Shown: positions 45,701 through 58,187, numbered from the stretch's first letter. The stretch: 64,000 bases of DNA from Eustoma russellianum (GCA_036186865.1 AP025075.1:18088359-18152358), one strand, 5' to 3'. Translations and numbers: made by a program. The notes: generated from the sequence alone by a model not told the origin.

Positions 45701-47279
45701 ACTCATTTTAGGCTACACATTACTCATACCAACAGTCTTGCCATACATGCTTAGGACATGTCACTTTTCATATCAACACTTTTCTTTCATGTCTTGTTCT
45801 TAGAATCTTCAACTAAGATTCATAACTTAAAAATGGCTAGTCATTCAAGCATGCACTTCACGAATAAGGCAATATTGGCTAGAGTATACTTGCCTCCTTA
45901 GAGCTTAGAGATTTTCCTTAGCTTGCCCCTTGGTTGATATGGAGTGAAGTCCTCCTCCACCTTATTCCTAGCTCACGTTTTTGAGGATGAGAAAGAGGAG
46001 AACATTAGCTACCATTTGAAATGAAGAATGGAGGTAGATTGAGGTTAGATTCATCTTACCAAATGAAGCTTGGAGATGGATTCAAACCATCAAGATGTTA
46101 TCTTCTCCTTAGTGGCTTTAGGAATCTTCTCCTAGTGTCCTCATGAAGGTCACGTTTTTGTGCAAGGAGAAAGGGGTACTAGGTGAGTTTCATCCTTTGA
46201 AATATAGAACTCACATAGAAGCTTAACATTTAACTTACCTAGATGAGTCCTTGAAGCTTGAAGATGAAGATAGCCTTGACACTCCTAGCTCCCACTATGG
46301 CCGAAATATATGATGATGTTAGAGGAGTGGTCTAAGTTTCATAAGTCTTGAATGGTTTGCTTATGAGAGCTCTTGAGAGGGTTCAAAACTTGGAGATGAA
46401 GAAGAGCTCCATGGATGAACTTGAAGATGTAAGAGAGCTTCTTAGTAGAAGAAGTCTTCTTGGGGAAGACAAGGGGAGGGGGCGTGCCTTAGGGAGGGGG
46501 AAGGGAGACATGAAGCTTCCAAGGTGTGCATTGAGAGAAGAGAGCCTCCTTTGTGTCTTGAAACATTAACTCCCTATGTCTCCCATGCTTGGTTTTATTT
46601 AATTTCAAGACAACTTGTCTTGTCTTTCCTTTTTGTTTATTTTATTTTATTTCTTAAATAAGAGTTTGTTATTTTAGTTCAACTATAGTTACTTTATGTC
46701 AATTATAGTTACTTTATGTCAACTATAGTTACTTTATGTCAACTATAGTTACTTTACCCAACTAGAGTTATTTGTTTCAACCTTGTAGTAACATTAAGTA
46801 ACCATGGTAATCATTCTTGGTCAACCATAGGGGGTGGCCGATTTCTTATCCTTGGGGGTGCCCCATTTCCATGCTTAATTTTTCTTTTCTTATTTTTTTT
46901 GTTCCAAGACAACCTATTTTATTGTAGTCTTACTAATTACATAATTGTGATAATAAGGAAAATTATAGACTCTTCCAAGGCCCTCATGGCCGAATTCTAC
47001 ATATGTGGGAAGGGTAATTTTGTCATTTCACTGGTGTCGTGCGACACACTTACATAACTATATAAAATTTCCTATAATATTTACTTTAAGGAAATTCTAT
47101 CGGAGAATGTCAAATCAATGTGGTTACATTCAAATAATGTAACCGGTTGACTAATTCTTAGTGACTCGCCTTCATAAGAGTCGGCGGTATAGACGAATTC
47201 CCGTGGGGTATAACATTGTTTCCTCCTTAAACCGCTTTATACGATTCTTAGTATATACCGATTTTCGCGGGGTACAACA
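42748..47279 (-). repeat. E5 5' LTR (4,532 bp)
   Basis: Near-identical to 36410-40954, with the same three repeat blocks at about 43651-43890, 44640-45590 and 46679-46757. Its right end (GGTACAACA) touches the TTTCA duplication. Differences from the left copy are mainly one-base indels. Confidence 0.93.
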
Positions 47280-47284
47280 TTTCA

Positions 47285-47878
47285 TTTCTTCAATCGCAGT
47301 AACCTTTGCATCCTATTCAGCAGGCAGGCTTCGAAGGACCTTTTGTACATTCTCTTTATTTGTAAAAGACTTTCCTAATGACTCAAGAGCATTAAACACA
47401 TTTGTAAGCCTTAAATCTATAGAAACTATAGATTCGTTTGGCGGCATTTTAAAGCATTCTAATTCAGTCATAAGCATATTTATTTTTGAATCTTTAACAT
47501 CGCTTGTATCTTCATGCTTTAATTCCAAAGATTTTCACATATCATGAGCACTTTACAATTAGAAACATAACCTACTTCGGAAGTAGTAAGACCATTCAAG
47601 AGTAATTGCTTAGCTTTAGAATTCATAGACATCTTTTTCTTATCATCACTAGTCCATTCGCTTTTATGTTTTTCTACCTCTTGTGTCGCATCATTTACTT
47701 TAACAACTTTGGTAGGAATATATGGACCATTCTCAACTATTGACCATAAATCATTATCTATAGCCATAAATAATAATTTCATTCTCAACTTCCAATGAAC
47801 AAAGTTATTACCATCAAAAAGAGGAGGACGTTGAGTAGACAAACCTTCCAACTCACCTTTGTGAGGAACTATGGCCAT
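47285..47878 (-). pseudogene. E3 gag N-terminal part
   Basis: The ATG at 47878 starts MAIVPHKGELEGLSTQRPPL, followed by DGNNFVHWKLRMKLLFMAID, as in E1. After a slip near 47525 the frame 47528-47313 continues the UBN2-type domain (KINMLMTELECFKMPPNESI, NVQKVLRSLPAE), then a stop in place of Trp and AKVTAIEEM up to the E5 insertion. The next residues (SITKMDELIG) lie at 36404, so E5 inserted cleanly into this frame. Confidence 0.9.
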
Positions 47879-47936
47879 TGTGTGAAAGTAGATAAGGTAC
47901 CTTGTTTTTGTTTTGTGTTCTTAGAATGGTGTAACC

Positions 47937-47952
47937 TTGCTCTGATAGCAAT
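47937..47952 (-). other. E3 primer-binding site
   Basis: Reverse complement reads ATTGCTATCAGAGCAA directly after the LTR end. It matches the initiator tRNA-Met site except for a changed base (TGCTATC for TGGTATC). Confidence 0.8.
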
Positions 47953-50783
47953 TGTTGAATCAAAATCCATGCACAAACACCACTAGAGGGGGGTGAATAG
48001 TGGTTAGCGGAAAGCACACTATTTTAAATCCTTTTCAAAACCCCTCAGTTATGAAATCTGAAACTCAGAAAACAGAAGCTATTTTTTGAAAATATTTTTC
48101 TGACTTTAAAAACACTTCCAAAAGTTATGAAGCATTTCAGAAACACACTTCAAGATGTTTTCTAACTCCTGTAAAAATTTCAAGTCAAAATAAAATTTTT
48201 AAGACCTTCAACTAATCAAAAACTTTTTGTCTACACAGAATTCCAGAACAGAGTTCAGAAATTGACTCAACTTCACAAATTTGTTTCTGTCAATCCCCAA
48301 GTCCAAAACCTTTGAAAATTTAACACAATAACCCTTAAGATATGTATGATAATGGATTGAAACAGTTTTGAAAAATTCCTTTGGGAAGGTAGTCAACCAA
48401 GTCACTTTTATCAACTTCTGAAAATCTGAAAAACAGATTGTAGCAGTTGCAGAATTTTGGACTTTTGATCAACCTAAACTTATCCAAATTGAGTCAAATT
48501 GGTTTCAAATGAAAGCTAAGAGACTAAAGTATGTCTCTGTAAAATTTTAACAATTTTGAAAACTGTTTACTATTTTTTTTTCAGAATTTACAAAACATGT
48601 TTAAAAAACAAAGAATAGAAAACTGAAAGTGTAAAGTACGGAAAGTAAAGAACACCAAAAATTTTATACTGGTTCGACCAAATGTGCCTACTCCAGTCTT
48701 CGGGGACACCTTTCTCGGTATTCACTATTACTAGTATCACAGAGTTACACCTTAGCTCAATCCTTGGGCTTCACACCAACACTATTCAAGCTATTCACAA
48801 CACCTTTACAGAATTTCAACACTATCACACCTTATACACCTTTTCATCTTTTGATAAAGCCTTATAAACTTGGTTTATCAATTACAACAATTCTACCATA
48901 ATAAGGTGTATCTAAGCAACACTACAATGCTTCAAATATTTCACCACAAGCTGCACAATAAGAATAGAGAAGTAGAAGAAGATGAAGATAGCAAGAGAGG
49001 TGTGTGTCTTCAACTCTTCACTTCAACCTCTATTTATAGTGTGAGGCATCCCTTGTTGATAAGATTACCATTTGTCACCTTCAATGTCATCAAACATATT
49101 TGTCTTCACACCATTGGTTTTTGTCTTCAAGACTTTGCACACTTGGCACATTCAAGCAATGTGATTTGTCCATCTATGTCATCAACTTTTTCAGCATTAT
49201 ATGATAAGGAAATTTCAGATTTAAAGGAAGATAAATGATGACATAAATGATGAGTAAAACTCTCAAAAATTAACCAAGTTTGTTCCACCATATTAGCACA
49301 TGTGGGAGAAGAATTCTCAGCAGAAATTTGAACTCCATTGTTCCATAGAAATCGTCCATATGGCCATGTGTGTGCCATGTTGACAACTTTTTTTGCCACC
49401 AAGTATAAGCCTTGAGTTTTGATTGGTTCTAGCATAATTTCCTTGTACACTTGTCATCACATGAGATAATCATCTTGTACACATGTAAATGCATCATTTT
49501 GATGAGAAAAATAAGAGTTAATATCAGCTCTTGAATTCAAAATGAATGGCTAGATTTAAGTAGAAAATATTCAAAACTATTCCCACCTTTATTTCCTTGA
49601 AAGTCATAACAATTTACCATGTCAATTGTGACATGAAATTACTGCAAAATAATCTGAGAATAAGTCTTATAATGATATCATAAGATGACCATATAGTGTG
49701 ACAAAATAAATTTCACATAATGAGAAATCCCGAGAATACCGAAACCCAAATATAGCAATAATAATCTTGATGTTGATACTTCAAGAATACCATAAGAAGT
49801 CCATAATAATGATAATCATATCCTTGAGAAATAATCATAGTGAAGTCGTCACAATATGCTCCAAGAATAAAAAGACGATAATACCCTTGATAGCATTTCA
49901 TGAGAAAGATAGTCTTGTCTTGAAATAATTATGACGAATGTCATAGAGATAGTCTTGAGACGATAATATCATGTTACATAGTAACATATTATAGAATATA
50001 TGAAGACAATGTACCTGCAAGACTTAAAATTCCACTTTTGCCCTTTTTGGTAAGTCGTATAACTTCCACGGCATATTAGTTACAAGACATAATAATATTC
50101 ATCAAATAATAAAATAATAAAATCACCAAAATCATGTATGAAACACTAAGAACATATATGTAAATGAAAACAATTATTATCATATTTTAGATAACATGAA
50201 ACACTTTGTTACGAGAGTGAAGTAACACATAATAATATTCTTTATAGATTAAGCGCGTTTCATGTTAGCATCAGAACTCTTTGTTCAGAATTTCCAAAAG
50301 ATGAAGCGCTCTATGTAGCGTTCAATGTTACACCAGAACTCTCTGTTCAGAATTTCCAAAAGATGGAGAGCTTTATGTAGTGTTCAATGTTACACCAGAA
50401 CTCTCTGGTCCGAGATTTCATAGGATGAAGCGCTATATGTAGTTTTCAATGTTCGATCTAAAGTTTCTGTTTAAACTTTCTGAAAGATGAAGCGCTTTAT
50501 GAAGCGTTTAATATTCAAACTAAAGTTTATGTTTAGGCTTTCTGAAAGATGGAGCGCTTTATGAAGCATTCAATGTTTTCGGTTTAAAACTTTCTGCAAG
50601 ATGAAGCGCTTGATCATGCGATTGAAGTCTAATGAAAAGTTTTACTATATAATACTTATGTAAATCATCAAAACCAAATCATATACCAATATTTTCTCAC
50701 ATGTTTAATAAGTGTGACACTTTCTTAAGTATTCAACACTTAAAATCATAACTTTGAAAATTATCCACACATTTTTTTCAACA
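47953..50783 (-). repeat. E3 5' LTR
   Basis: A 2,831-bp partner of 32348-35096. TATA box reversed at 49031-49038, R/U5 core at 48668-48698, and the U3 block with a period of about 62 bases at about 50246-50625. It carries an extra GTGGGAGAAGAATTCTCAGC segment near 49302-49322 not found in the other LTR. Confidence 0.92.
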
Positions 50784-50826
50784 ACATTGATTCTCAAATC
50801 TTAAATATTTATAAAACAATAAATAA

Positions 50827-51415
50827 CCTTAGAAGGCATGCAGTGAAATGCCAAAACATGACAAATAAGAATATTAAACACTTTCTTTATATCTTTTGAT
50901 AAAGTTGTCATAGTTACAAGAACTCCAAAATTTAACCAAGAGAGGTTTAATGAGTGAATGGTGTATGTTTTAATTAGACATGAGACGTCTTTTTCATTTA
51001 TTGAATGTAAAAAGGTTATAAATGTATATTCTTATCTTGAACCAAAGGAAAAGCATACTTTTAGAAACCGTTAAATTTTAGAATGAGTTAAATTTTAGAA
51101 TGATTAAGAAAGTGATGTAAAGAATTGCATGAACGCAAAATTGCTAAATTTTAGAATGAGTTAAAATCATGTCATAGTAGAATATGTTCGACTTCTCATA
51201 TATGGAGTTCTATAATGGCTTATGAGTTTTGATCATGATTGTACACTTTGTTGATAAAAATTGGATGTTGTATAAGAAAATTTTGAACTTTACATGACTC
51301 CTCCCGGTAGTCGAATACTGAGAAGCAATTGTTCAGTTTAACATTAAACAATGCTTCTTAAAGTATTGTTTGTGCTTAGATTTTGAATAATCGGTTGAAG
51401 TTAAATCATACTTTA
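50827..51415. other. Non-coding stretch before the hAT fossil
   Basis: No gene recognised. GTTAAATTTTAGAATGA-type units recur at about 51072-51165. Upstream parts of the hAT gene may lie here, too decayed to see. Confidence 0.35.
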
Positions 51416-51419
51416 GTAT

Positions 51420-51917
51420 ATGATGGGTCTTAATTCCACGTCACATGCTAAATCTGATTTTACAAGATGTGTTGAAAGAAATTGATTCTTCTGTATATAA
51501 CATTAAAAAATGTATGAAGTATGTTAAGGGACCTTAAGTTAAAAAAATTTAAGTTTTAATATTGTGTAGCCCAAACATACATTGCTCGTAAAAGGTTATT
51601 GGTTCAAGATGTCTCTACTAAATAGAATTTGACCTACAAAATGCTTGGAAGTATTCTTTATTGTCATCGTGCTTTCTGCCATTTGGAATTAGTTGATTCT
51701 AAGAGAAATTATACACTTCTTCGCAAGTATTCATGATGCAACCAATGCTCTATACTGAAATCTAACTACTCGATCTGAAACTTGTATTTTTTTTTTCAAA
51801 TATGTGTAACTCAACTGAATCTGTTTGATATGTAAAGAAGCGCAAATGGATACACGAAAAAATTGATGAGCAAATGTTTGCGTTGAACAGGTATTGGTCT
51901 GAGTTCAATGTTTTATT
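51420..51917 (+). pseudogene. hAT-like transposase fossil, upstream half
   Basis: Recognisable hAT blocks in changing frames. HMLNLILQDVLKEIDSSVYN then KKCMKYVKG (about 51446-51527) matches the HILNLIVQDGLK...KYVK block. QDVSTK-stop-NLTYKML then CHRAFCHLELVDSK (about 51607-51710) matches the RWNSTYLML block, with the conserved Trp codon turned into TAG. EKIDEQMFALNRYWSEFNVL (about 51858-51917) is the start of the DUF4413-type segment. E4 then interrupts the gene. It would have been a cut-and-paste transposase or a domesticated relative. Confidence 0.75.
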
Positions 51918-52323
51918 TGTTAGAATCAATTATAATTGCTATAATTTCGTGATTTATTTATAAATCACTAATGTGGATCACATGTATAATGTATCTGTAC
52001 GTTATATTGGCTAGATACGTTGCAATTATTGACTGCATTAATTATCAGATTTGATTCTGATTGATTGACAATTATTAAGTTTCCTTGATGGAATGAATTA
52101 ATTGTCAGTCAAATAAGGAAAGGGGTCTCTGGCCTAACATATAAATAGAGGGTCTGTGATATTCCATCAATCATAGCTATACAACATTAAGATAGGCATA
52201 GGCTGGAAGGCTCCATTTCTGCAAGAGTTCTTCTCTGCATCAGACTTCCGATTCAAATGCGACGACTAAGCGATAATGGCTGGAGGTAACTTTTATGCTT
52301 CCGCAATTTATTTTGGCCTAACA
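51918..52323 (+). repeat. E4 5' LTR
   Basis: 406 bp, TGTTAGAATC...GGCCTAACA. TATA box TATAAATA at 52140-52147. Close to the 3' LTR, with some substitutions and a short indel near the start. Confidence 0.94.
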
Positions 52324-53868
52324 ATTGGTATCAGAGTCACCTCTGACCATATCGTTTGTATTTAGAAAACTTTCTTATGTACTCTTTAACGCAATTCAAT
52401 CGTTCAAAAGTTACGGAACTATAGTTTTCGAGGCCTTCTGAAAATGTGATTTTCAGTAACACGTTCTTTCGTATACGCATGATTACATTAGGAAGGAAAC
52501 GCACACGCTCTTTCATGAGCATATTGTAATCTGGCACGATTTTGACATGTTAGCTTCTACCTGTGCCCAGTTCACCATTTTGGAAAAAGAAGGCTTCATG
52601 GTTAAAAATCCTGCTGCATTTCTTTTCCTTGTGGAATTTATGTTTGTTTTCCTGGTCCTATCTTGTGTTGAACCCTGGACTCAGAGGTACACTGCTTTTG
52701 TTGAAAATGTTGAATACTTTGATCGACCAAAATAATAATAATAATAATAATAACAACAACAACAACAAAGAATTATTATGCATGTGGAGAATATATATGA
52801 AAAGCTAATTTGATTGTCACTGTCATTGATGAGTAAGTGCCAGCTATAGGGAAATTCTGCCCGCAAGAAAGATTTGCTTCCTTTAATTTCAGATTTCCGT
52901 TTAATGTTCGATTTTCCTTGCCTTTTACGACCCTTATTCTTTTGTGAAGGGCATCAATCAGACTTGGTGCACCTTAATTTCTCCCTTATCATGACTTTGA
53001 GTTATAATTTGGTCTATTATATGTTGATGATGGTAATCAACCTTCAGTAGGATGCTACGGATGTAAAAGATCTAGACTTGAGCTTTATTTTAGTATGGAT
53101 CTACAGTACTACAGTATTTTGAAGTTTTGGGTTTCTTGAAAGAAAATCTCAACATTGAAGTTTCATTGCATGTATTCTTATCTTGGGTTACGGTATGCCT
53201 TGGCTACTTTTGGTATATTTCAATTGCTTCTGACCGAGAATATGCTGACATTTTAAAGTGTATTCATTTGGGGGGAAAATATGGCAAATGCAAAAGGTGA
53301 ATTATTGAAGGTGTGATAAATACACCGTGTACGTAATTTCTGTCTAGAAAGTCGGCACTTAAGCGGGACCGTCTGTGACCCCATCGTACATCCTGGGATT
53401 TTACGTATAATGGTAATACCTGTCTAGGAAATTGATTCATGATCTTTCCTGGGGTATTGCTGAATCGGTTCATTTCACATTTTCAATATGATTTCATCTT
53501 TTGTTGATGTCATATAAAGGTTTTTGAAGTTGATGACATATAAAGAATTATTTTCTTAATTTTAAGATTAGCCACATCATCTTAAAATTATACGGTTTAA
53601 AAAAAATAAAATGTCATCAAACATATGGTTTTGATTAATAAGGTAGTCACTCTGCCCCACAGGGAATTGGTTATTTTATTGATCAAGAAAATTAAACATA
53701 AGCATTTCCTATGCCCACAGGTACGGAAATATTTTGGTTGTTTAATTTTCATAACGTTTTAAGTATATTCTATGCATGAGTGCGACCTCTACCCACAGGA
53801 AGGTTTAGAATATACTATTTGAATTAACTTGATTAATTCATTCTGGTTATATATGTTCATAGCATGAT
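52324..53868 (+). other. E4 long untranslated leader
   Basis: About 1.5 kb from the primer site to the first gag residues. An AAT/AAC microsatellite lies at 52731-52768. A CCACAGG motif recurs near 53658 and 53714 and, as CCACAGGAAGG, near 53795. GGTTATGCAG/TTATTCTC at about 53881 looks like a splice acceptor just before gag, so the leader may be spliced; this is inference. Short frames here show no known motifs. Confidence 0.55.
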
Positions 53869-54644
53869 ATGTGTTTCTTTGGTTATGCAGTTATTCTCAC
53901 TACTGCTTTATTTGATTCTGCTAAAACTCCAATGCTGACTGGTGACAATTTTACTGAATGGAGAGATAATATCCTTTTGACGTTAGGGTGTATGGACTTA
54001 GACCAGGCAATCCGTGAGGAAAAACACCAAATCCCACGGAATCAAGTACTCCATATGAGAGGCCTAGTTACGAGCGTTGGGAGCGATCTAATCACCTCAG
54101 CATGATGCTCATCAAGTCTCGTATAAGTCCAAGCATTAAGGGTTCTATCCCTAATCTTGATAATGTCAAAGCTTACATGAAAGCGATTGATGATCAATTT
54201 GTAAGTTCTGACAAGGCGGTAGCCAGCACCCTTATGAAGAGGCTTTCAAATATGACCCATGACAGAAGCCGTGGTGTGCGCGAGTACATCATGGAGATGA
54301 GAGACATTGTTGCTAAATTAAGCTCCTTAAAGGTTGAAATCTCGGAGTCATTCCTGGTGCATTTCATACTCAACTCTCTTCCTTCGGAGTATACTCCATT
54401 CAAGATCTCATATAACACACATAAAGAGAACTGGTCAATTAATGAACTTCTGACTATGTGTGTTCAAGAGGAGCAGAGGTTGAAGAATGAGTCCATTAAG
54501 TCTGTGCATCTTACGACTCATTTTAAGAGAAATGCAAAGAAGGGCAAAGGTGTTCCAATGAAGAAAACCGGTAATAAAGACACACGTCGGTTTTGCAAGA
54601 AAAAGGGACACTGGAAGAAAGATTGCCTGAAATATAAGGGATGA
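53869..54644 (+). pseudogene. gag: E4 gag
   Basis: Two overlapping frames. The first has LTGDNFTEWRDNILLTLGCM (about 53938-53995), the usual copia gag start. After a frame change near 54095 the second (54102-54644) has AYMKAIDDQFVSSDKA, HDRSRGVREYIMEMRDIVAK and FLVHFILNSLPSEYTPFKIS of the UBN2 domain. A degenerate zinc knuckle follows (RRFCKKKGHWKKDC, first Cys lost). It would form the particle shell. Confidence 0.88.
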
Positions 54645-55440
54645 CTGGAGAAGAAAGGTAGTTTTTTCTTTGTGTGTCATGAATCTAATTTTACTGAGGT
54701 TTCTGATAATACATGGTGGATTGATTGTGGTTCTATAATTCACATTGCGAAAACCATGCAGGGCTTTCTAGACCTGGGGAAACCAAATGAAAGTGAGCAA
54801 TGTATCTATTCTGGAAACCGGATGCACTCTACTGTTGAAGGAGTGGGATCTTATAGGCTCATTTTGAAAACCGGTTTTCAACTTGATTTAGAAAACACTT
54901 TTTATGTACCTTTTTTCCCAGAAATTTAGTTTCTCTTTCAAGACTTTCGATTATTGGATATGATTTCTATTCACATCTTTTTGTAATGAATGTTTTGAAA
55001 GAAAATAAAGTTATTGGTTCTGTGAAATTGAATGGTTTTCTATTTCAACTTGAGTTAGATCCCATTTACGAGCATACTCTTTTAACAGAAGCTGATACAA
55101 AGCGTTGTATTATCAATGAGAACTCATCAAGTCTTTGGCACAACAGATTGGGACATATCTCAATCGAAAGAATGAAAAGATTGGCGAGTGAAGGAGTTTT
55201 ACAAACTCCAGACTTCTCTGATTTAGGTACTTGTGTGGGATGCATAAAAGGCAAGCAAACCAACAAGACCATTAAGGGTGCCAAAAGAAGTTCTCAACCT
55301 CTTGAAATCATACACACGGATATCTGTGGACCTTTTCATACACCTTGCTTGAATGGTCAGAAATACTTTATTTCATTTATCTTCTATTTGAAAAATATGA
55401 AGCATTTGATGCATTCAAAATCTTCAAATTAGAGGTAGAG
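54645..55440 (+). pseudogene. E4 protease and integrase N-terminal domain
   Basis: The frame 54672-54929 holds WWIDCGSIIHIAKTM at the retropepsin active-site position, with D-C-G where D-S/T-G is expected. After a gap in frame, 54986-55432 gives the GAG-preintegrase block SSLWHNRLGHISIERMKRLA...CVGCIKGKQ and the first catalytic Asp of integrase (IHTDICGPF, about 55308-55335). A frame change near 55385 leads to the rest of integrase. Confidence 0.87.
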
Positions 55441-55930
55441 AAACAAAAGGAGAAGACCATTAAAATTGTCCGATCCGATAGAGGTGGTGAATATTATGGA
55501 CGTTACACAGAAACAGGACAAATGATTAGTCCATTTGCTGAATTCCTTCAAAAGGAGGGTATTGTTGCTCAATACACCATGCCTGGCACACCACAACAAA
55601 ATGGTGTTGCTGAAAGAAGGAATCGGACTCTTATGGACATGGTCAGGAGCATGATTAGCACAACAAATCTGCCTATATTCTTTTGGAGTGAAGCTTTAAA
55701 AACCGCTGTGTATGTTTTAAATAGGGTTCCATCTAAGGCCATTCCTAAAACACCTTTTGAGTTATGGAATGATTGAAAACCAAGTTTAAAACATTTACAC
55801 ATATGGGGTTGTCCAGTTGAAGTTAGGGTATACAACCCAAGCATAAAGAAACTGGACGAACGAACGAAAAGCAGTTACTTTATTGGATATGCAGTTAACT
55901 CCAAATGATATAGATTTTACTGTCCCTCAC
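55385..55930 (+). pseudogene. E4 integrase core
   Basis: Continues with YLLFEKYEAFDAFKIFKLEV. RSDRGGEYYG (second Asp, about 55470-55500) and NGVAERRNRTLMDMVRSM (catalytic Glu, about 55600) follow. The C-terminal part (HIWGCPVEVRVYNPSIKKL, YFIGYAVNSK) is cut by stops near 55776 and 55909. The three catalytic residues survive but in separate frames. Confidence 0.87.
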
Positions 55931-55941
55931 ATACTCCTAAA

Positions 55942-57108
55942 GTGGTTGAAGCTAGAAATGCTAAGTTTCTAGAGGATCATGAAGTCAGTGGGAGTGATTC
56001 GAATCGAGAATTCAATTTTGAGGAAGTAAGGGATACACATGTTGTACCTTTATATGTAGACAATTCGGTTGTTATTCATCATAATGTAGAGCCACCAATT
56101 GTACAACCTCAAATTGAAGAATCACATCAAGAACAAACCGAACCCACTAATCTCACATCTACTGAACCAGTGGGAGTACGAAGATCCTCAAGAACTAAAA
56201 GGTCAGCAATTTCTAGCGATTATGTTGTATATCTTCAAGAGTCCGACTATGACATTGGACTAAATCATGACCCTATCTCGTTTTTACAAGCCATGAGTTG
56301 TGACAAATCGCCACTATGGTGCGATACCATGAAAGAAGAGATGGAATCAATGGCTAAAAACAACGTCTGGGAACTTGTTACATTACCAAACAGAGCCTCT
56401 GTGGTGGGATGTAATTGGGTCTTTAAGACCAAAAGAGACTTGTTTGATAATATTGAACGATATAAAGCCAGACTTGTAGCTAAAGGTTTCACTCAAAAGA
56501 GAGGCATTGATTACCGTGAAACCTTCTCTCCAGTCTCAAAGAAGGATTCATTTCGGATAATCATGGCATTAGTAGCTCATTTTGATCTCGAGCTACATCA
56601 AATGAATGTGAAAACTGAGTTTTTGAATGGGGTTCTTGATGAAGAGGTATACATGCGTCAACCTGAAGGCTTTTTCAATTCTGATAATGATCAACTGGTT
56701 TGCAAATTGAATAAATCCATATATGGGCTTAAACAGGCTTCACGTCAATGGAACATCAGGTTTCATGAGGTAATCTCTTCATTCGGTTTCGTAGAGAACA
56801 TTGTTGATCAATGTATATACCTCAAGATGAGTGGGAGCAAATACATTTTCTTAGGCCTATATGTGGATGATATTCTACTAGCAAAGAATGACCTTGGGTT
56901 ATTGCATGAGACTAAGCGATTTCTCGCTTTGAACTTTGATATGAAGGATATGGGTGAAGCCTCTTATGTCATTGGCATAGAGATTCACAGAGATAGAACA
57001 AGTAAATTACTTGGTCTTTCTCATAAGGCCTACATCATCAAAGTACTTGAGAAATTTGCTATGCGGAATTGCACGTCTATTGCGTCACCTATTGTCATTG
57101 GAGGCTGA
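55942..57108 (+). pseudogene. E4 reverse transcriptase
   Basis: A long open frame of 388 residues. After a variable acidic linker with RRSSRTKRSAISSDYVVYLQ come WVFKTKRDLFDNIERYKARL, FSPVSKKDSFRIIMAL, LHQMNVKTEFLNGVLDEEVY (usually DVKTAFLNG: Asp to Asn), YGLKQASRQWNIRFHEV and the YVDD box at 56860-56871. It ends after IASPIVIGG, where a deletion joins it to RNase H. Confidence 0.9.
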
Positions 57109-57439
57109 GTTCATTGCATGCTATGAAGCTACTTCACAGGCCTTATGGATGAAAATTTTCATCAGTGGTCTTAAGGTTGTCGATATTGTTGATAGACCCA
57201 TAAAGATTTTCTGCGACAATTTAGCTGCTGTGTTCTTTGCAAAAAACAATAAAAGTGGGAGTCGCAGTAAACATATCGACATAAAGTATTTGAAAATCAG
57301 AGATCATGTTAAACAAGGAGAAATAAAGATTGAACACATTAGTACGGAGTCAATGGTTGCTGATCCTATGACTAAAGAATTACCGGTTAAAGTTTTCAGG
57401 GATCATGCTACTAATATGGGACTTCTTAGTTCTCCTTGA
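57096..57439 (+). pseudogene. E4 RNase H, 5' part deleted
   Basis: Begins at LEAEFIACYEATSQALWMKI, directly after the last RT residues. Then IKIFCDNLAAVFFAKNNKSG, HIDIKYLKIRDHVKQGEIKI and ADPMTKELPVKVFRDH run to a stop at 57437-57439. The usual segment between (SRPDI.../YTDSDFAGC, with the first catalytic Asp) is missing. Confidence 0.9.
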
Positions 57440-57768
57440 TTTGTTGTACTTTGATCTTATTTTGTCTAGACATTTGTTGACTTTGAATATGCGCATTTAA
57501 AGTTGTAGGATCTATTTGATCCATGGACGTGGACCCATTTTGAGATGATTTATAGTAAATCATTCATTTTGTTCGATTGAATGTATGGTGCATCGTAATT
57601 CTTGGAAGGGAGTGCTTGACATCAAAGAATAACCGCCTTGATTCGTGTGTTGTATTTTCAATCTAAGTTTGATAGTCAATAGATCCAAGGGACAATAAAT
57701 TATGGCCATATTATTTTGTCAGTTATGCTGTGTTATCTAGCATTCGACATGTGATCCAAGTGGGAGAA

Positions 57769-58187
57769 TGTTAGAATCAATTATATTAATTATAATTGAT
57801 TGCTATAATCTCGTGATTTATTTATAAATCACTAATGTGGATCATATGTATAATGTATCCATACGTTATATTGTCTAGATACGTTGCAATTAGTGACTGC
57901 ATTAATTATCAGATTTGATTTTGATTGATTGACAATTATTAAGTTTCCTTGATGGAAGGAATTAATTGTCAGTCAAATAAGGAAAGGGGTTCCTGGCCTA
58001 GCCTATAAATAGAGGGCCTGTGATATTCCATCAATCATAGCTATACAGCATTAAGATAGGCATAGGCTGGAAGCCTCCATTTCCGCAAGAGTTCTTCTCT
58101 GCATCAGAATTCCGATTCGAAGGCGTCGACTAAGCGATAATGGTCGGAGGTAACTTTTATGCTTTTGCAATTTATTTTGGCCTAACA
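57769..58187 (+). repeat. E4 3' LTR
   Basis: 419 bp, TGTTAGAATC...GGCCTAACA. TATA box at 58004-58011. Followed by the TTATT duplication. Confidence 0.94.

Larger units (their letters stand above)
36410..47279 (-). mobile_element. E5: LARD-like Ty3/gypsy derivative nested in E3 gag
   Basis: LTRs of 4,545 and 4,532 bp flank only 1,793 bp of internal sequence. The 5-bp duplication TTTCA lies outside (36405-36409 and 47280-47284). The minus orientation follows from the primer site next to the right LTR (reverse complement of TGGTATCAGAGCGAAGG, 42730-42746) and the purine tract next to the left LTR. Giant LTRs around a non-coding interior fit the LARD class; the interior still shows traces of gypsy gag and pol ends. 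It must rely on another element for its enzymes. Confidence 0.92.
32348..50783 (-). mobile_element. E3: Sirevirus-like copia element carrying nested E5
   Basis: Complete in outline: LTRs at 32348-35096 and 47953-50783, with a 5-bp duplication ACATT outside them (32343-32347 and 50784-50788). The minus-strand order is 5' LTR, PBS, gag, (E5), gag continued, gap, RNase H end, PPT, 3' LTR. The gag and RNase H residues are close to those of E1. The LTRs are longer than in E1 because of a U3 repeat block. Confidence 0.93.
51918..58187 (+). mobile_element. E4: Ty1/copia element with TSD TTATT
   Basis: 6,270 bp between identical five-base duplications TTATT (51913-51917 and 58188-58192). LTRs 51918-52323 and 57769-58187; PBS TGGTATCAGAG at 52326-52336; purine tract CAAGTGGGAGAA at 57757-57768. 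The gag-pol order is the copia one (protease, integrase, RT, RNase H). Several stops and one deletion make it non-autonomous. Confidence 0.95.

Noticed and set aside
52547..52808. Two frames in the E4 leader, one with a run of Asn
   Set aside because: The Asn run is the AAT/AAC microsatellite; no recognisable domain.
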